The notes beneath the pieces are model-generated. The model did no database searches, was not told the origin of the DNA, and saw only the letters and a program-made list of their open reading frames with translations. A stretch of 64,000 nt of DNA, taken from positions 6,118,983-6,182,982 of the forward strand of contig OY718807.1 of NCBI GenBank assembly GCA_963070105.1, in the 5' to 3' direction. Source of the stretch: Litomosoides sigmodontis. Lineage: Eukaryota; Nematoda; Chromadorea; Rhabditida; Onchocercidae. The position numbers were made by a program, and so were the translations under genes. This document shows, in pieces, positions 19,737-30,334 of the stretch (positions within the stretch are counted from its first letter, which is position 1; every line of letters starts with the position of its first letter).

Positions 19737-22150
19737 GCGATAGCTTCTAAAAGTGCTTTAGGCGATCGTCCCTCCTGCTCTTATACATAAATAATGTAAT
19801 TCCGCATGTTTATGCGATGCCATGTACAGAGGCCATTTTTCCTTCATCTCTCACTTCACTTTCCTTATTTTTCGTTTTTAGCTTTTTCGTTTTCCGATTT
19901 CTTTCACACGTAGTGAAGTGGGCAGAGAGAGGGAGAGAAAGGGAGAGGGAGGGAGAAAGGGTATTCAATGTGTTGTTATAACAATGACGCTACGGCTGCG
20001 CTATGCTACACTACTCACACCACCGCTACTACGCCTACTTACTGCTACGACCACTTAACTACTACCACCACTGCCACTGCCACTACTACTACTGCTACCA
20101 CAGCCGGTGTAGGAACCGGAAAAGTGGCGGGAACGGATACGTTTCCGTTTCCATCAACGATGCCAGTTTGTATTGACATTCAAATAAACAAACAAACAAT
20201 CATGCATGTATGTATGTGTGGATGATTTGCGAGGGCACTTAACGATGGGATAATTTAAGTTGTGAAATAATCAACAAAAATGGAATGTAGGAAAAAATGC
20301 TGCCAACAGGGAGAAAGCGGAACGTAAACACACTTCCTCCTTTCTCCATCTCATTTCATTGAACCACGTGAGATTAGACCAGTCATCCTCGGTGGTACAG
20401 TTTATGATCGAGAAAAGGGACCGTGATTTGTATTGTCGGGGATAATCGATTTAACGCTTTTATCTCTTTAATGTAATCGAGTTCTAATCAGTTCTTAGCA
20501 GAAACTTGCATCTTCCTAGTATTCCGCTCTTCTGCAACAGTCAAATGGAACTCAAAATTATCTTCGATAGGCAAATGCCGCATAACTTTACGTTGACTTG
20601 ACGTTTTTTTCATTGTTCCCGCGAACTATTATCTCATTATTTAACGTTTGAACCGATACGACTGCTTTCTCCAACTACCTTATCAGATAGCATACCGCTA
20701 AATTTGTTCGTTCTACCTCAATTCGTCGTTTTGGTTAATCTAAAATGAAACCATTGTTGTACAATATGGCATGCATCTTTTCCTTAAGTGAGTGTTTGCA
20801 GGCGTTGGATGGTAGTCAAACTATGCGGGTGACACGTTTTCACCGGTTCTCCTGATAACATCCCGAAAATAACCCTGTATAACAGCAGCGGTAAATAGAA
20901 ATAGCGAGGAAACTTAGAAGGGAAGAACTGAAATTTCGCGAAACAATCGAGGAGGACAAGCGCTCATCAGAATTGAACGAATTATGAGGAAGTAAGGAAA
21001 AGTCGAACGGATGGTTACTGCAAAGGAGCAACGTCTTCAACAAGGTACCTCTCTTCAATCTTCTTTTTCTCTTCTCGCCATCACAATTATCATCCTCTAA
21101 TTAAATTGTTACCCTCAGCACGTGGTAATGATTGATAAGGGTGGAAAATTATGCATATCGCTGTTGTTCCCTCCTATCATCCTACTGAATATTATCATTA
21201 TGGAGTTAAAATTTTGACGAAGAAATATATTCAACCATCAAAGCTACGCTTTTTAAGCTATGCGATGTACAATTTTTTTGGTGTCTTCATCTTACGCAAC
21301 ACTCAAAGATGCACTCTTAGCAAAGTGTCATTCGGTCATTTGAAATCGTACGTTTCCGCTGATCGAGCAAATGAATTCTGAAATTTAATTTAACTACACT
21401 ATGTTACACTTCCAGTATTATACAGCGCTATATAATTACGGAGTACTATCCGCAGCATACTATTATTTTCTTATTCTTGAACAATCCGAAATGCTTAATG
21501 GTGTGCTCACAGCTAATTAATGCGTGTGTTGCTATACATCCAGCATTACTCAATGATCCAAAAAGATTGAAGCATTTTTCAAGAATCATTTGCGTACGTC
21601 AAATGCGTGAATATGCATGCGTATGTGAATGAGTTGAACGCACGACGATGACACTATTATTTTTTCGTTTTTTATTTCTGACTGTAAAATGTCATCCGAT
21701 TGCCTTCTCTATTTTATTTTCTCCTTTCTCTTTCAATTTCTTTCTTTCCCTGTTTTTTCGTCACTGATCGGAAATCTTTTTTACTGAAAGTGAGTTTATC
21801 TAAATGAACATGAAAGCGTAGAAATAACTGTTATATGAAGCGAAAATTTTCTCTTATAGAATTCATTTTATTCTGCTTTTTTGTCGTCTTTCATCGAAAA
21901 GTTATGCGTTTTATTTTTTAAAGCTTTGTTTAATCGATTTGAAAACTTTTGTTAAATGATTTATTCAGCGAATCAAGTTGATTGTGAGTGATACTGTTTG
22001 TTTTGTTATCGGTGAATGACTTCTTTTTTGTTTCTCATCCATCTTTTTTATGGAATAGGAATTATTCAAAGCCGAAAGTTATGATTGCATTTTGTCTTCG
22101 TTACCCACAAAATTCACTTAATACACTGTTTTCTTGTTTAACTGAATTCC
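19737..22150. other. Non-coding region immediately upstream of hbl-1
   Basis: No supported exon. The DNA at 19980-20480 is GC-richer than its surroundings and includes ACC/ACT short repeats; the rest is AT-rich. It should contain the proximal promoter and any 5' non-coding exon of hbl-1, but I cannot place a transcription start. Confidence 0.5.
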
Positions 22151-22157
22151 TTTACAG
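22151..22157 (+). promoter_or_regulatory. Candidate 3' splice acceptor (cis or SL trans-splice) for hbl-1 first coding exon
   Basis: TTTACAG precedes a frame that is open from 22158 into the hbl-1 coding sequence, with ATG at 22191. If the SL leader is joined here the 5' UTR would be 33 bases. If this is a cis acceptor, an upstream exon could add N-terminal residues, because the 11 codons before the ATG are open. Confidence 0.5.
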
Positions 22158-22190
22158 AATTATACCGATAATACACTTGGCTTCCGTCCA

Positions 22191-22381
22191 ATGCAGCACG
22201 ATAAGAACGCTACTGAAACGGCTGGCGTAAGCCTATCATCCATCACGCCTTATGACAGTTTCGCCCAACAAAAGCAACAGCAGCAACCGTCAAGTGGTAG
22301 TTCACTGTTACCGACTCGAATGATATCACCGAATTCTTCTGAGCTACTGAATTCAGACGGAGGGGATTCCTCAGATGTGCA

Positions 22382-22418
<37 letters not shown>

Positions 22419-22690
22419 CAGAATGAAATGACGACGCAGAAATTGTTAGCTCGTCTGAATTCAACTATTAACAGCAGTTCAGTATCGCACGTAGTAACAC
22501 CTGAACAAATTTACATAGCTGCTGCAGCGGTGGAAGAAGCGAAACTGCTGGAAAGCAGGAAGCAGCAACTTCTCCAAAAATTGCAACAACAACTGAACAG
22601 CAGCAAGGTATCATCCCCTAACGGTACCGCTAGCGCAGCGGTTGCAGCGCAACTTTGGTTACAACAGAGTTGTGCTACAACGACATCGCT

Positions 22691-22725
<35 letters not shown>

Positions 22726-23481
22726 TGACCGGTAAGACAAACCAAAATCAGCCTTCAATAATTTTGGCCAATTATTCGACTGCTGGAAACCTCGTACCTG
22801 AAACGCATACACAACAACAAATTGTAGCTCTTCAACAGGATGTCCAGCAGCAACAGCAACAACAACAACAACAACAATTGCAGCAAGCTGCATTCCTGAG
22901 TTCTGACTATCAGCAGCTTGTACAAAATGGTGACTTACGGTTGAAATGCCAAAGTGAACAACAATCATTATCAGATTCGAAAACTGTTACGGTACCGCAA
23001 CATCACACTCTTCCATCACCTCATCGTGCTGCACATACTGATGGTAGTGGTTGTAGTGCTTTCCGGCAACCACAACGTCAACAGTACTTCCTGAATCAGA
23101 ACACGGAATCACAGCAGGGTCATGATTCAACTGCAGCAGAAACAGTTACTCAAGACTATGATGATATATCAGATTTCAGCCTACCATTATCGTCGTCATC
23201 ATCGTCAACTTCTTCCTACATGCCATCGTTGACGCGGAATCATATCATATCCATGGAAAAGGAATATCATAACAGAGAGGATACCAGTGAATCAAGACTT
23301 GTCATCAGTGATGCAGAAATGATTGACGACTGCAGTAAAACTGATAAATCAAGTAAGCCCTCTCCGGATAGCAAAGCACGTGACGAAGGAGGAGGAACAG
23401 AAGGACAGTCATTGTTAACAACCGGAAGAAGCAGTGAAATTATCGGCATCTCAACATACACAACTGTGGGTGCGGTGATTC
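22191..23481 (+). CDS. hbl-1: hbl-1 exon: Gln/Ser-rich N-terminal region with three polyQ tracts
   Basis: This 430-codon exon encodes no zinc finger. It has three glutamine runs: 10 pure CAG codons (22386-22415), 11 pure CAG codons (22692-22724) and 11 mostly CAA codons (about 22847-22879), plus many shorter QQ pairs and Ser/Thr-rich stretches. Such regions usually act as disordered transcription-regulatory segments. The exon ends at a strong GTAAGG donor at 23482 in phase 1. If that intron is retained, translation stops in frame at 23574-23576, giving a protein without any finger. Confidence 0.85.
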
Positions 23482-26400
23482 GTAAGGATAGTGATGAATT
23501 TACCGAAAAAATGAGTGCCGAACAACCACGAATGAAGTCTATTTTAGATTTCGGTGAATTTGAGTTTTCCAATTGAATATACAGCTTGTTGAATCAACAG
23601 AGCGGTTTACCTTTTATAAAACTGTAACTTCTGTAAATTCCTACCATAAATGTGCAACACTGAATAAATCACAGTAAGCACTAGCACTAGCCATTAAAAG
23701 ATTTTAAATTTAATTCAAATTAATGCAGTTTACAAGCAGATATTCTGTACTTTGTTTTGTCTTATCCATATCGTTTGTACCGCGCAATAAGCGATATTTG
23801 TTCATAATTGCGCATAAGGTGGAATTGTTAGGAATTGAAAGATTAAAAAAAAACAGATATGTTGTGTAAGAGACTCGTAAATCCTAAAAAACTTTTAATT
23901 TCTTGACATTTGCATAATTCGGAATTGCGGAATGTTTTTTCATCTATTTTCCACTTGTATTAGTATACGTATCCTACCATTAGTGAGACACATTTTTCAG
24001 TAGATGGCGAAGTGGAAATAGATGTTGAGAATAAAGAAAGTGATGACGATGAAACGAAGGGAAGAGCGATGGCGGGTAATGAGGGTGCCGGAAGCGGAAT
24101 GGCTAATGATGGCGAGAGCAGGTACCATCGTAACCTAAACTCAACTTTCCGTTCGAAACTTTGCATTTCCAGTATTTTTTATAATATGCACTTTTCCTTG
24201 ATCTTTTTGTAACATTCTGTTATTTGCACACATTTGTCGAAAAGGTTACCAGTACGCACTGAAATAAGTATTACTAAAAGCATTTTAGACTTGTGGTAAG
24301 TAATGTGGAGTCTCCTGAAATACACGAAACACGTACGGGAACACCTTTTGAGCAAACTCGATTTGCAGCAATGCGTATCGAAGAACGTATTCTAAACGAA
24401 AAATTAGCCCCTTGCACAACACCTTCAACAGCAGCAACCTCAGCTTCCGCTGTCAACACTTCAAGTCCATGCCATCTTTTCGTTCCGCAAAGTCAATCTG
24501 CAGCACCAAATCCACGATCGGAATCCGTTTCTAGCGCGTCTGGTTCGTCAACGTTCTGTCGTGCTCCTGGCCTAGGTCCGGTGAACACAACGGAAACACA
24601 GCAGCCTGGTACTTCACTTCCGCTTGTCTGTAATATATGTGGCTTCTCATGCAATTCCAAATTTCATTACAATTCTCATATGAACACCCATGGTGATCAT
24701 CAGTGCACGATGTGCGATTACACATCACGCACGGAGGGACGTTTAAAGAAGCACATGCGCGATTCACATACCGTGGAGGAACAACTTGCCGCAGGTCTCG
24801 ACATAGAGCAAGCATTAACAAGCAGTACGTCGACTACACCGGTGGGGCGAATTACGACAACACCCGTAGATGGTAGTAATTTTTCCACCTCAGTGGCTTC
24901 CGTCTTGGAAGCGGCTAATTTAGCGGCAGCTGCGCAAGTCGCTGCTGCACAAGCCGCTGCACAAGCCGCCGCTGCTAGCAGTTCATCCTGTTCAAGCAGT
25001 GGTCCAGCCACGTCAGCACCGAGTGACTCCGGAAGCGGTCTCAGTTTGCCATCCGGTTCAGGAACTCCACCATCTAGTGATGTAATTTCATCATCATCGC
25101 TCTCTGGTACTGCACAATCTATAAGTGGATTGATGCCATCAGCATTGGATCAAATTCGCGCATTTGCGGAAAATCCAAGCGTGCTGCCGGATTTGTCATC
25201 GGCAAACTTAGCAACAGCATTGATTTCACAGGGTCTGCTTAGTTCACAAGCATTTCACGAAAGTATGAAATCGATAAACAGCGATGAACAATCGGTCAGT
25301 CCAGTGAACGGTGATAAACCAAGGCAATGTTCGAGCAAACCAAAAACTTACAAATGCAAGCAATGTTGCCATGTCAGCACTTCCAAGGAAGAACAGTGGG
25401 CCCATGCCCGAACTCATATACCCGTGGAGAAGCAACTTGGTTGTACAAGATGTGGCTTTGTCACCGAATACAAGCATCATTTGGTATGACTTTTCAGTTC
25501 ACTTCTTTCTCTGGTATTTTTTCCCCGCGCAGAAATACATGTAGGATAAAAATTAATTTGTTAATTCAATTTCTTTATTGGTAGAATTAAGCACGACTTA
25601 TTGGTTTCGCGCATGCGTAACATCACGCATAACAGCAGTCGAATTGCTTTAACAAAAAAAAAAATTCCTGTTCCATCATTTTAAAGGAAGGAAGTTAGTA
25701 CTGAAAAGTATTCTGAGAACGAGTAATCAATCCGTTTTACTCCAGGAATATCATTTACGAAATCATATGGGGTCTAAACCATTCCACTGTAAGAAATGCG
25801 CTTATTCCTGTGTCAACAAATCCATGCTTAATTCACATATGAAGTCACACACAAATATTTACCAATTTCGTTGTCGTGACTGTACCTATGCCACGAAGTA
25901 TTGCCATAGTTTGAAATTACACCTGAGGAAGTACAATCATAATCGAGCTACTGATGTCACCGATTCAGCACTAAGCATTGCTGTTAATGCCACCGATGGC
26001 ACTAATAATCTTTGCAATGGTAACTTATTTTTGTCATATTTTTTCTTTTATTATTTACAAGTTTAAAATGATTTGGACATATGGGAAGTAATTTGCTAAA
26101 ACCTTTTTTTATTCATTAGAGCTTTTTTTTTTGAAATTATTCAGAAGTTTTATGTTGTGGTACATATAACATACTAAACTAATTTGTTTGAGGTTCAACG
26201 CAAGCGGCTACGGCAAATGATGATACGACGATGCGGCATCTTAGCGATTCTCATGCTGTACAGTCCGGCGATAGTCCCTCACCGGAACCACTGCCAACAA
26301 CATCAACCATGGCACAAGAGTTAAGTGCTGCGTTGGGTATGACACCAGTTGTCACCAGTAATTCTCTAAACATAGCTTCACATCTACTTTTCCGTCAACA

Positions 26401-28668
26401 ACATCAGGTGCCTCCATACCTATTTTTCAAATATTATATATAAATATTTCAAGTATAACTGATAATGTAACCTATGTATCAACCGTTTTTTGAATGTCTT
26501 CTATAGGCAAGCATTTGTTGCTTTTTCTTGTAAAATTCGGATAAAAATTTCGAAGTGTTAACAGTGACATGGGAGGCATGAGGTAAATTTTTACGCATAA
26601 TTAAGTCAACGGAGAGCCAAATTAATTGGATAATAGACAGAATGATATTTGCAGATGGAAGAAATGGAACTGTTGCTTCGATTGAAAAATATGGCTGGAG
26701 TGAATCCAGGTGCTATGCTTGGCATATCGTTACAATGTCCAGCATGCAGTTACCGAGCGATCAATCAGGGCGACAGTTTACGACATCAGTTGGGTCATCT
26801 GATCGGTCCAAATGGCGAAAATCCGCTTATTCCACTGTATAATATGTTTAGCATGCAACAATCAGCTGGCGGTGTACCAAGCGAAACATCATTGTTCGTG
26901 TCCTTTGAGTCATTTTAAAGTATTTTAGAATCGTATCTTGCAGATCACTTTCCACTGTTCTTTCTCATTCCACATTCATTGGTCTAGATGCGAGAGATTC
27001 ATTGGTCTAGATGAGAGAGAATTGGCTCTGTTTGTCACCTGTGCAGTTGATCCGCACTTTTTGATTTAGGAGAAGTTATCATTAATTTAAAAACGATCCA
27101 ACAATTTAGCTCTTGCACAAAATAAATTTGATTTAGCAACAGTTCATGCAATTATCTTTCACATAAATTGCAGCGAATCAAATAGTAATGTGAATGAACA
27201 AATGGAACAACAGGATGAAGAAATGGAAATGGAAACTTCAAAGGTTGATGTGGATGATTTTATCAGTGGTGCTGAAGTTGATGAGAAACCCAGCATAGGC
27301 GATTCGGAGGATCATATTATGAGCGACATTTCCGGTACTCTATTTTATTTCTCTTACAAACTTTGATGAAGAAATTTTTTTGCGAAATTTTTCATCGGAA
27401 ATTTTAAGCACATAAAGATTTCGATATCGTCGATTGACTAAAGCTGTACGATTCAAATTATCATTAGCGCATTTGATAAATGCTTTAAAAGAGACATTTC
27501 AATAGATGGTTAGTGAACGGTCATGTTCAGTGTTCAACTTTCACGATATGAATGATCAAGCAGTAATCTAGTTTAATAGCAATAGCGGTAAATTTTTAGG
27601 TAACAGATGTAAAATATTTCAACTTATTTGGAACAAAAAGGGGAGATTTTATGCAATTGTCAGATCACTTTAGTAATCTGACTTTACAAAAGAGATTTAT
27701 TTGTGATATTAATATCGTCGATAAGCGGTTAAATACAAAACGATTTTATTTCAGGTGAATCACACGATTCACCAAGTTCTGGAAAGAGCAGCGTTGATGA
27801 GGGATCATCCGGCATCGAACAAGAAAGCGACAAAGGTGCGAAAAAGCGAAAAGCTGGTCTGAAGCTAAACCAAATCGCTGCACGGCTGCAGGAGAAAAAT
27901 TCACCAGAAAATCCCGGTTCTAGTGATAGCGTAAATGATTCTAAATATGAAGTGAGATCTTTAGTTATTTAAATTATTCGTCTTGTTCTTTCTTATCTTT
28001 TATTTTTTTGTCATCACCTTACTGCTTAAAAAATTCTTTCTGAAATGGAATTTCTGCTTCAAAATATGTTTTCAATTAGTAGTGCGCAATTGCAGGGATT
28101 GCTGTTATCAGGAGCAAAGGAGAATTCTATGAATGAAATGAGCGGAGCTTCGTTAGGTATAACTTTAGATTCACAAGAAGCGCCATCGATATCATCGTTA
28201 CCATCGGCAACACCTCTGGCATCACAACCACAAATGGTACCACCTCTGGGAATGCATAACGATCTGATCAATCTAAGCAATTTAAATATTTTCCAGCAGG
28301 CATGTATCGCCCATATGCAAGAAATGGAGGTTTGTTTTTTTTAATTAATTTTGACAATTCTTTAGCTAAATTTTAGTTTTATTACCCTGTTACAGATGTA
28401 GAATGGTGAAAGTTATTTTAAAATTACAAAATAAATTTAAGAGTTTCTTTCTTCCTTCATTTATTTTATTTTTCAGCGTAAGCTACATATCTTAGAAATG
28501 TGGCGTTTTTCATGTGGACATTGTAAAATGGCATTCCAAGATGAGCCATTATATCATATTCATATGGGATATCACGGTTATGAGAATCCGTTCAAGTGTA
28601 ATCGTTGTGGTCAAGCATGTTCTGATTTCCTTGCATTCAATCTTCATTTGTTGCAAGCAAAACATTGA
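22191..28668 (+). CDS. hbl-1: Hunchback-like C2H2 zinc-finger transcription factor HBL-1
   Basis: This is the nematode hunchback orthologue, a nuclear repressor that sets developmental timing (heterochronic pathway) in C. elegans. I place coding exons at 22191-23481, 24001-24121, 24289-25483, 25746-26019, 26193-26407, 26655-26899, 27174-27334, 27755-27951, 28096-28329 and 28477-28668. The sum is 4125 bases, exactly 1374 codons plus stop, and splice phases agree throughout. Order of parts: Gln/Ser-rich N-terminus; two fingers (CNIC...CTMC); an Ala/Ser-rich spacer; four contiguous Hunchback fingers ending in the family signature [11 protein letters not shown] and [14 protein letters not shown]; one isolated finger (CPAC); an acidic/Ser linker; and two C-terminal fingers with the Hunchback hallmark [11 protein letters not shown]. 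The protein is longer than the C. elegans one, largely through the Gln-rich N-terminus. The least certain junction is the donor near 26899 (a weak GTCCTT site chosen because only that phase keeps the next exon open). The start could lie further upstream. Confidence 0.95.
23482..24000 (+). other. hbl-1 intron 1 with an in-frame readthrough stop
   Basis: GTAAGG donor and TTTTTCAG acceptor (519 bp). The frame stays open for 31 codons past the donor before TGA. The intron contains no further recognisable element. Confidence 0.75.
24289..26019 (+). CDS. hbl-1: hbl-1 exons with the N-terminal finger pair and the four central Hunchback fingers
   Basis: The exon at 24289-25483 carries fingers CNICGFSC...HMNTH and CTMCDYTS...HMRDSH. 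After an Ala/Ser-rich linker it carries KCKQCC...HARTH and the first half of [15 protein letters not shown] phase-0 intron (25484-25745) splits this finger, and the next exon (25746-26019) completes it (EYHLRNH). That exon also carries CKKCAYSC...HMKSH and CRDCTYAT...HLRKYNH. The four central fingers follow the Hunchback spacing and signature residues; in insects this block is the main DNA-binding region. The donor at 25484 is GTATGA and the acceptor is TCCAG at 25741-25745. Confidence 0.95.
26193..27951 (+). CDS. hbl-1: hbl-1 exons: isolated finger and acidic/serine linker
   Basis: Exon 26193-26407 is low-complexity Ser/Thr/Pro sequence. Exon 26655-26899 has an isolated finger CPACSYRA...HQLGH (C-x2-C-x12-H-x3-H). 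Exons 27174-27334 and 27755-27951 are acidic, then basic (KGAKKRK), followed by [13 protein letters not shown], which I read as a conserved box of the HBL/Hunchback linker. The junction 26899/27174 is the weakest in the model: better-looking donors at 26898 or within 26870-26876 are out of phase with the only open frame downstream. Confidence 0.75.
26976..27022 (+). repeat. Imperfect 23-bp tandem duplication inside an hbl-1 intron
   Basis: ATTCATTGGTCTAGATG plus a GAGAG tail occurs twice head-to-tail, differing by one extra base or substitution. It lies in the intron after the isolated-finger exon. Confidence 0.8.
28096..28668 (+). CDS. hbl-1: hbl-1 C-terminal exons with the paired Hunchback C-terminal fingers
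   Basis: Exon 28096-28329 starts at GGATTG after acceptor TTGCAG; this is the only acceptor that keeps phase 0. It is followed by exon 28477-28668. The latter encodes CGHCKMAF...HIHMGYH and CNRCGQAC...HLLQAKH and ends at TGA 28666-28668. In Drosophila Hunchback the equivalent finger pair mediates dimerisation rather than DNA binding; the same role here is inferred. Confidence 0.93.
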
Positions 28669-28769
28669 AATCTTCTCACATATGGAATTTGTTCCATAAT
28701 TATCTCCACAACAACTTACCACCCTACGTTTTGAGGAATTTCAGGCTTTCATCTCACTTTTATATATAT

Positions 28770-28772
<3 letters not shown>

Positions 28773-28850
<78 letters not shown>
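28773..28850. repeat. (TA)n microsatellite in the hbl-1 3' region
   Basis: TA dinucleotide run starting about 105 bases after the hbl-1 stop, interrupted once by G at 28841, which creates TGTATATA at 28840-28847. Confidence 0.93.
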
Positions 28851-29200
28851 TGGAAAACCCTTAGCAGGAATATATATCAATTTATTTTTCCGATTTTTGT
28901 ATTATTTGCCACTTTAAGGCGCAATTCATTCATTCCTTCTTTTGCAGCGTTATTTTTATTACTAACACTACTGTAAAAAGGTTTTTATCTTAAACATGAA
29001 AAAATTTAGTCCGTATTGATGTTTTGTTGGAAAGGAAAGAAAAATCAATCATAATTTCATTTATTTTTGTTTTTTTTTAAAAAAAGGGCGACAAACAATG
29101 AATTGAAATATTTGATATTTGAAAGAATTATTTCACCTTAGGTATTTTTGTTCTCCTTAATTTTAAATCTAACAAAAGGGGAAAATAATTTGAAATTACT

Positions 29201-29278
29201 TTACCTATTACACTTCTGTGATCATCGAAAATGTCAATTATCATTCATTACTTTCGTATGACACAGAAGTGCAAGGTT
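29201..29278 (+). ncRNA. Candidate pre-miRNA-like hairpin (or 3' UTR structural element)
   Basis: CACTTCTGTG (29211-29220) pairs with CACAGAAGTG (29262-29271). Inside it TCAT (29222-29225) pairs with ATGA (29258-29261), and CGAAA (29226-29230) pairs with TTTCG (29252-29256). There is one single-base bulge on each strand and a 21-base loop. Outside it TT/AA and ACC/GGT add about five pairs. That gives about 24 pairs in about 75 bases, within the size of animal miRNA precursors. Expression and strand are unknown; I recognise no known miRNA seed with confidence. Confidence 0.4.
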
Positions 29279-29468
29279 TTGCTGCAATTCATTCATTTAT
29301 GCTAAATTACTGTTCATGTTACATTCTCCTCTGAAAAGCAGGCTAAAAATGATGTCTCAGGCTGTCTTTCTATTTCTCAGGCACATAACTGCCTCAATTC
29401 TTCAAGATTTTTTTTTTTCTCTCTCTCACTCTTTTTAAAATATTTCATTGTCATCATTTATTTCATCG

Positions 29469-29476
29469 TGTACATA
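29469..29476 (+). promoter_or_regulatory. Pumilio/PUF-type element UGUACAUA
   Basis: Exact match to the UGUANAUA consensus about 800 bases after the hbl-1 stop. PUF-9 acts through the hbl-1 3' UTR in C. elegans;  occupancy here is inferred. Confidence 0.4.
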
Positions 29477-30088
29477 ATATGTAGGGATCAGTCCGTTTTG
29501 TTGTTTTATTATTTTTCATTATTTCTTATTTTGATTTATGATTTCTCGGAAAATACTATTTTGTTTGAAAGGAAAAATTTCTCGGAAAATTTACAATTTA
29601 TTTTTCAATGAGTCCGTTTTTTCCATTTCCATCCACATCATTTTTTTTTGTTGTACGTTCTCACGTTTTTCATTGTTCACCAAATGCCTGATAATTCCTG
29701 TCTACCTGGTTGATATTTCCAAAAAAAAGGGAAAATTCTGTGTTGAAAAAATTTTCATTCCGTTTAGTAATGATTAGCATATTTATTTCCTATAAACAAG
29801 CTGAATCTTCCTTTTTGTTTTTAGGTTTCAGGACTCCTTCTATGGTGAAAGTATGAAAATGTTTTTGTTGTTGACTTTTTTCCTCTTTTTTCTGGAAATA
29901 ATAGTACATATTTGTTATGCATCTGGAAGGCTGCCCAAGGTTTTATGATGTCTGTACAAATTTAGGTAGAGTGGGAAATAGAACAGTGGTAGTAACTTCA
30001 GGCTGAATTTATCACCTATCGTTAGATGATGAAACTTCGAAAATTTAATGGATCAAAAGTTTTCCAGAGCGATCGTGTCCTTTTCCGT

Positions 30089-30096
30089 TGTAAATA
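30089..30096 (+). promoter_or_regulatory. Pumilio/PUF-type element UGUAAAUA
   Basis: Second exact UGUANAUA match in the hbl-1 3' region. A related UGUAUUAUA (FBF-like UGURNNAUA) lies at 30581-30589, and UGUAUAUA at 28840-28847 inside the TA repeat. Confidence 0.4.
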
Positions 30097-30326
30097 TCCG
30101 TTTTGCCAAAAATTCACATTCTGGGATGTGTACTCAGAGCATCTTTTTTTTTCAAATCATACTATCTCAGTTGTCGAATGTGTCTCCATCAAATTTTCAG
30201 ACTACTTATTTCAGTTCATGATTTTCTATTTGTCTATATTTTGCGCTCATTTCATTATTTATTATTACATTACTATTATTATTCACAAAATACGTGGTGG
30301 GATTATATGGTTACTTTGATTATCAA

Positions 30327-30334
30327 CTCAGGGA
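30327..30334 (+). promoter_or_regulatory. lin-4/miR-125 8-mer seed match CUCAGGGA
   Basis: Exact complement of lin-4 nucleotides 2-8 followed by A, on the hbl-1 sense strand about 1.66 kb after its stop. Three shorter CUCAGG matches lie at 29356, 29376 and 30718. hbl-1 is a lin-4/let-7-family target in C. elegans. Whether the filarial 3' UTR reaches this point is not shown by the sequence. Confidence 0.45.

Noticed and set aside
28718..28736. ACAACTTACCACCCTA just after the hbl-1 stop as a let-7 site
   Set aside because: It resembles the let-7 complement in its 3' part but the seed is broken by a mismatch and a wobble.
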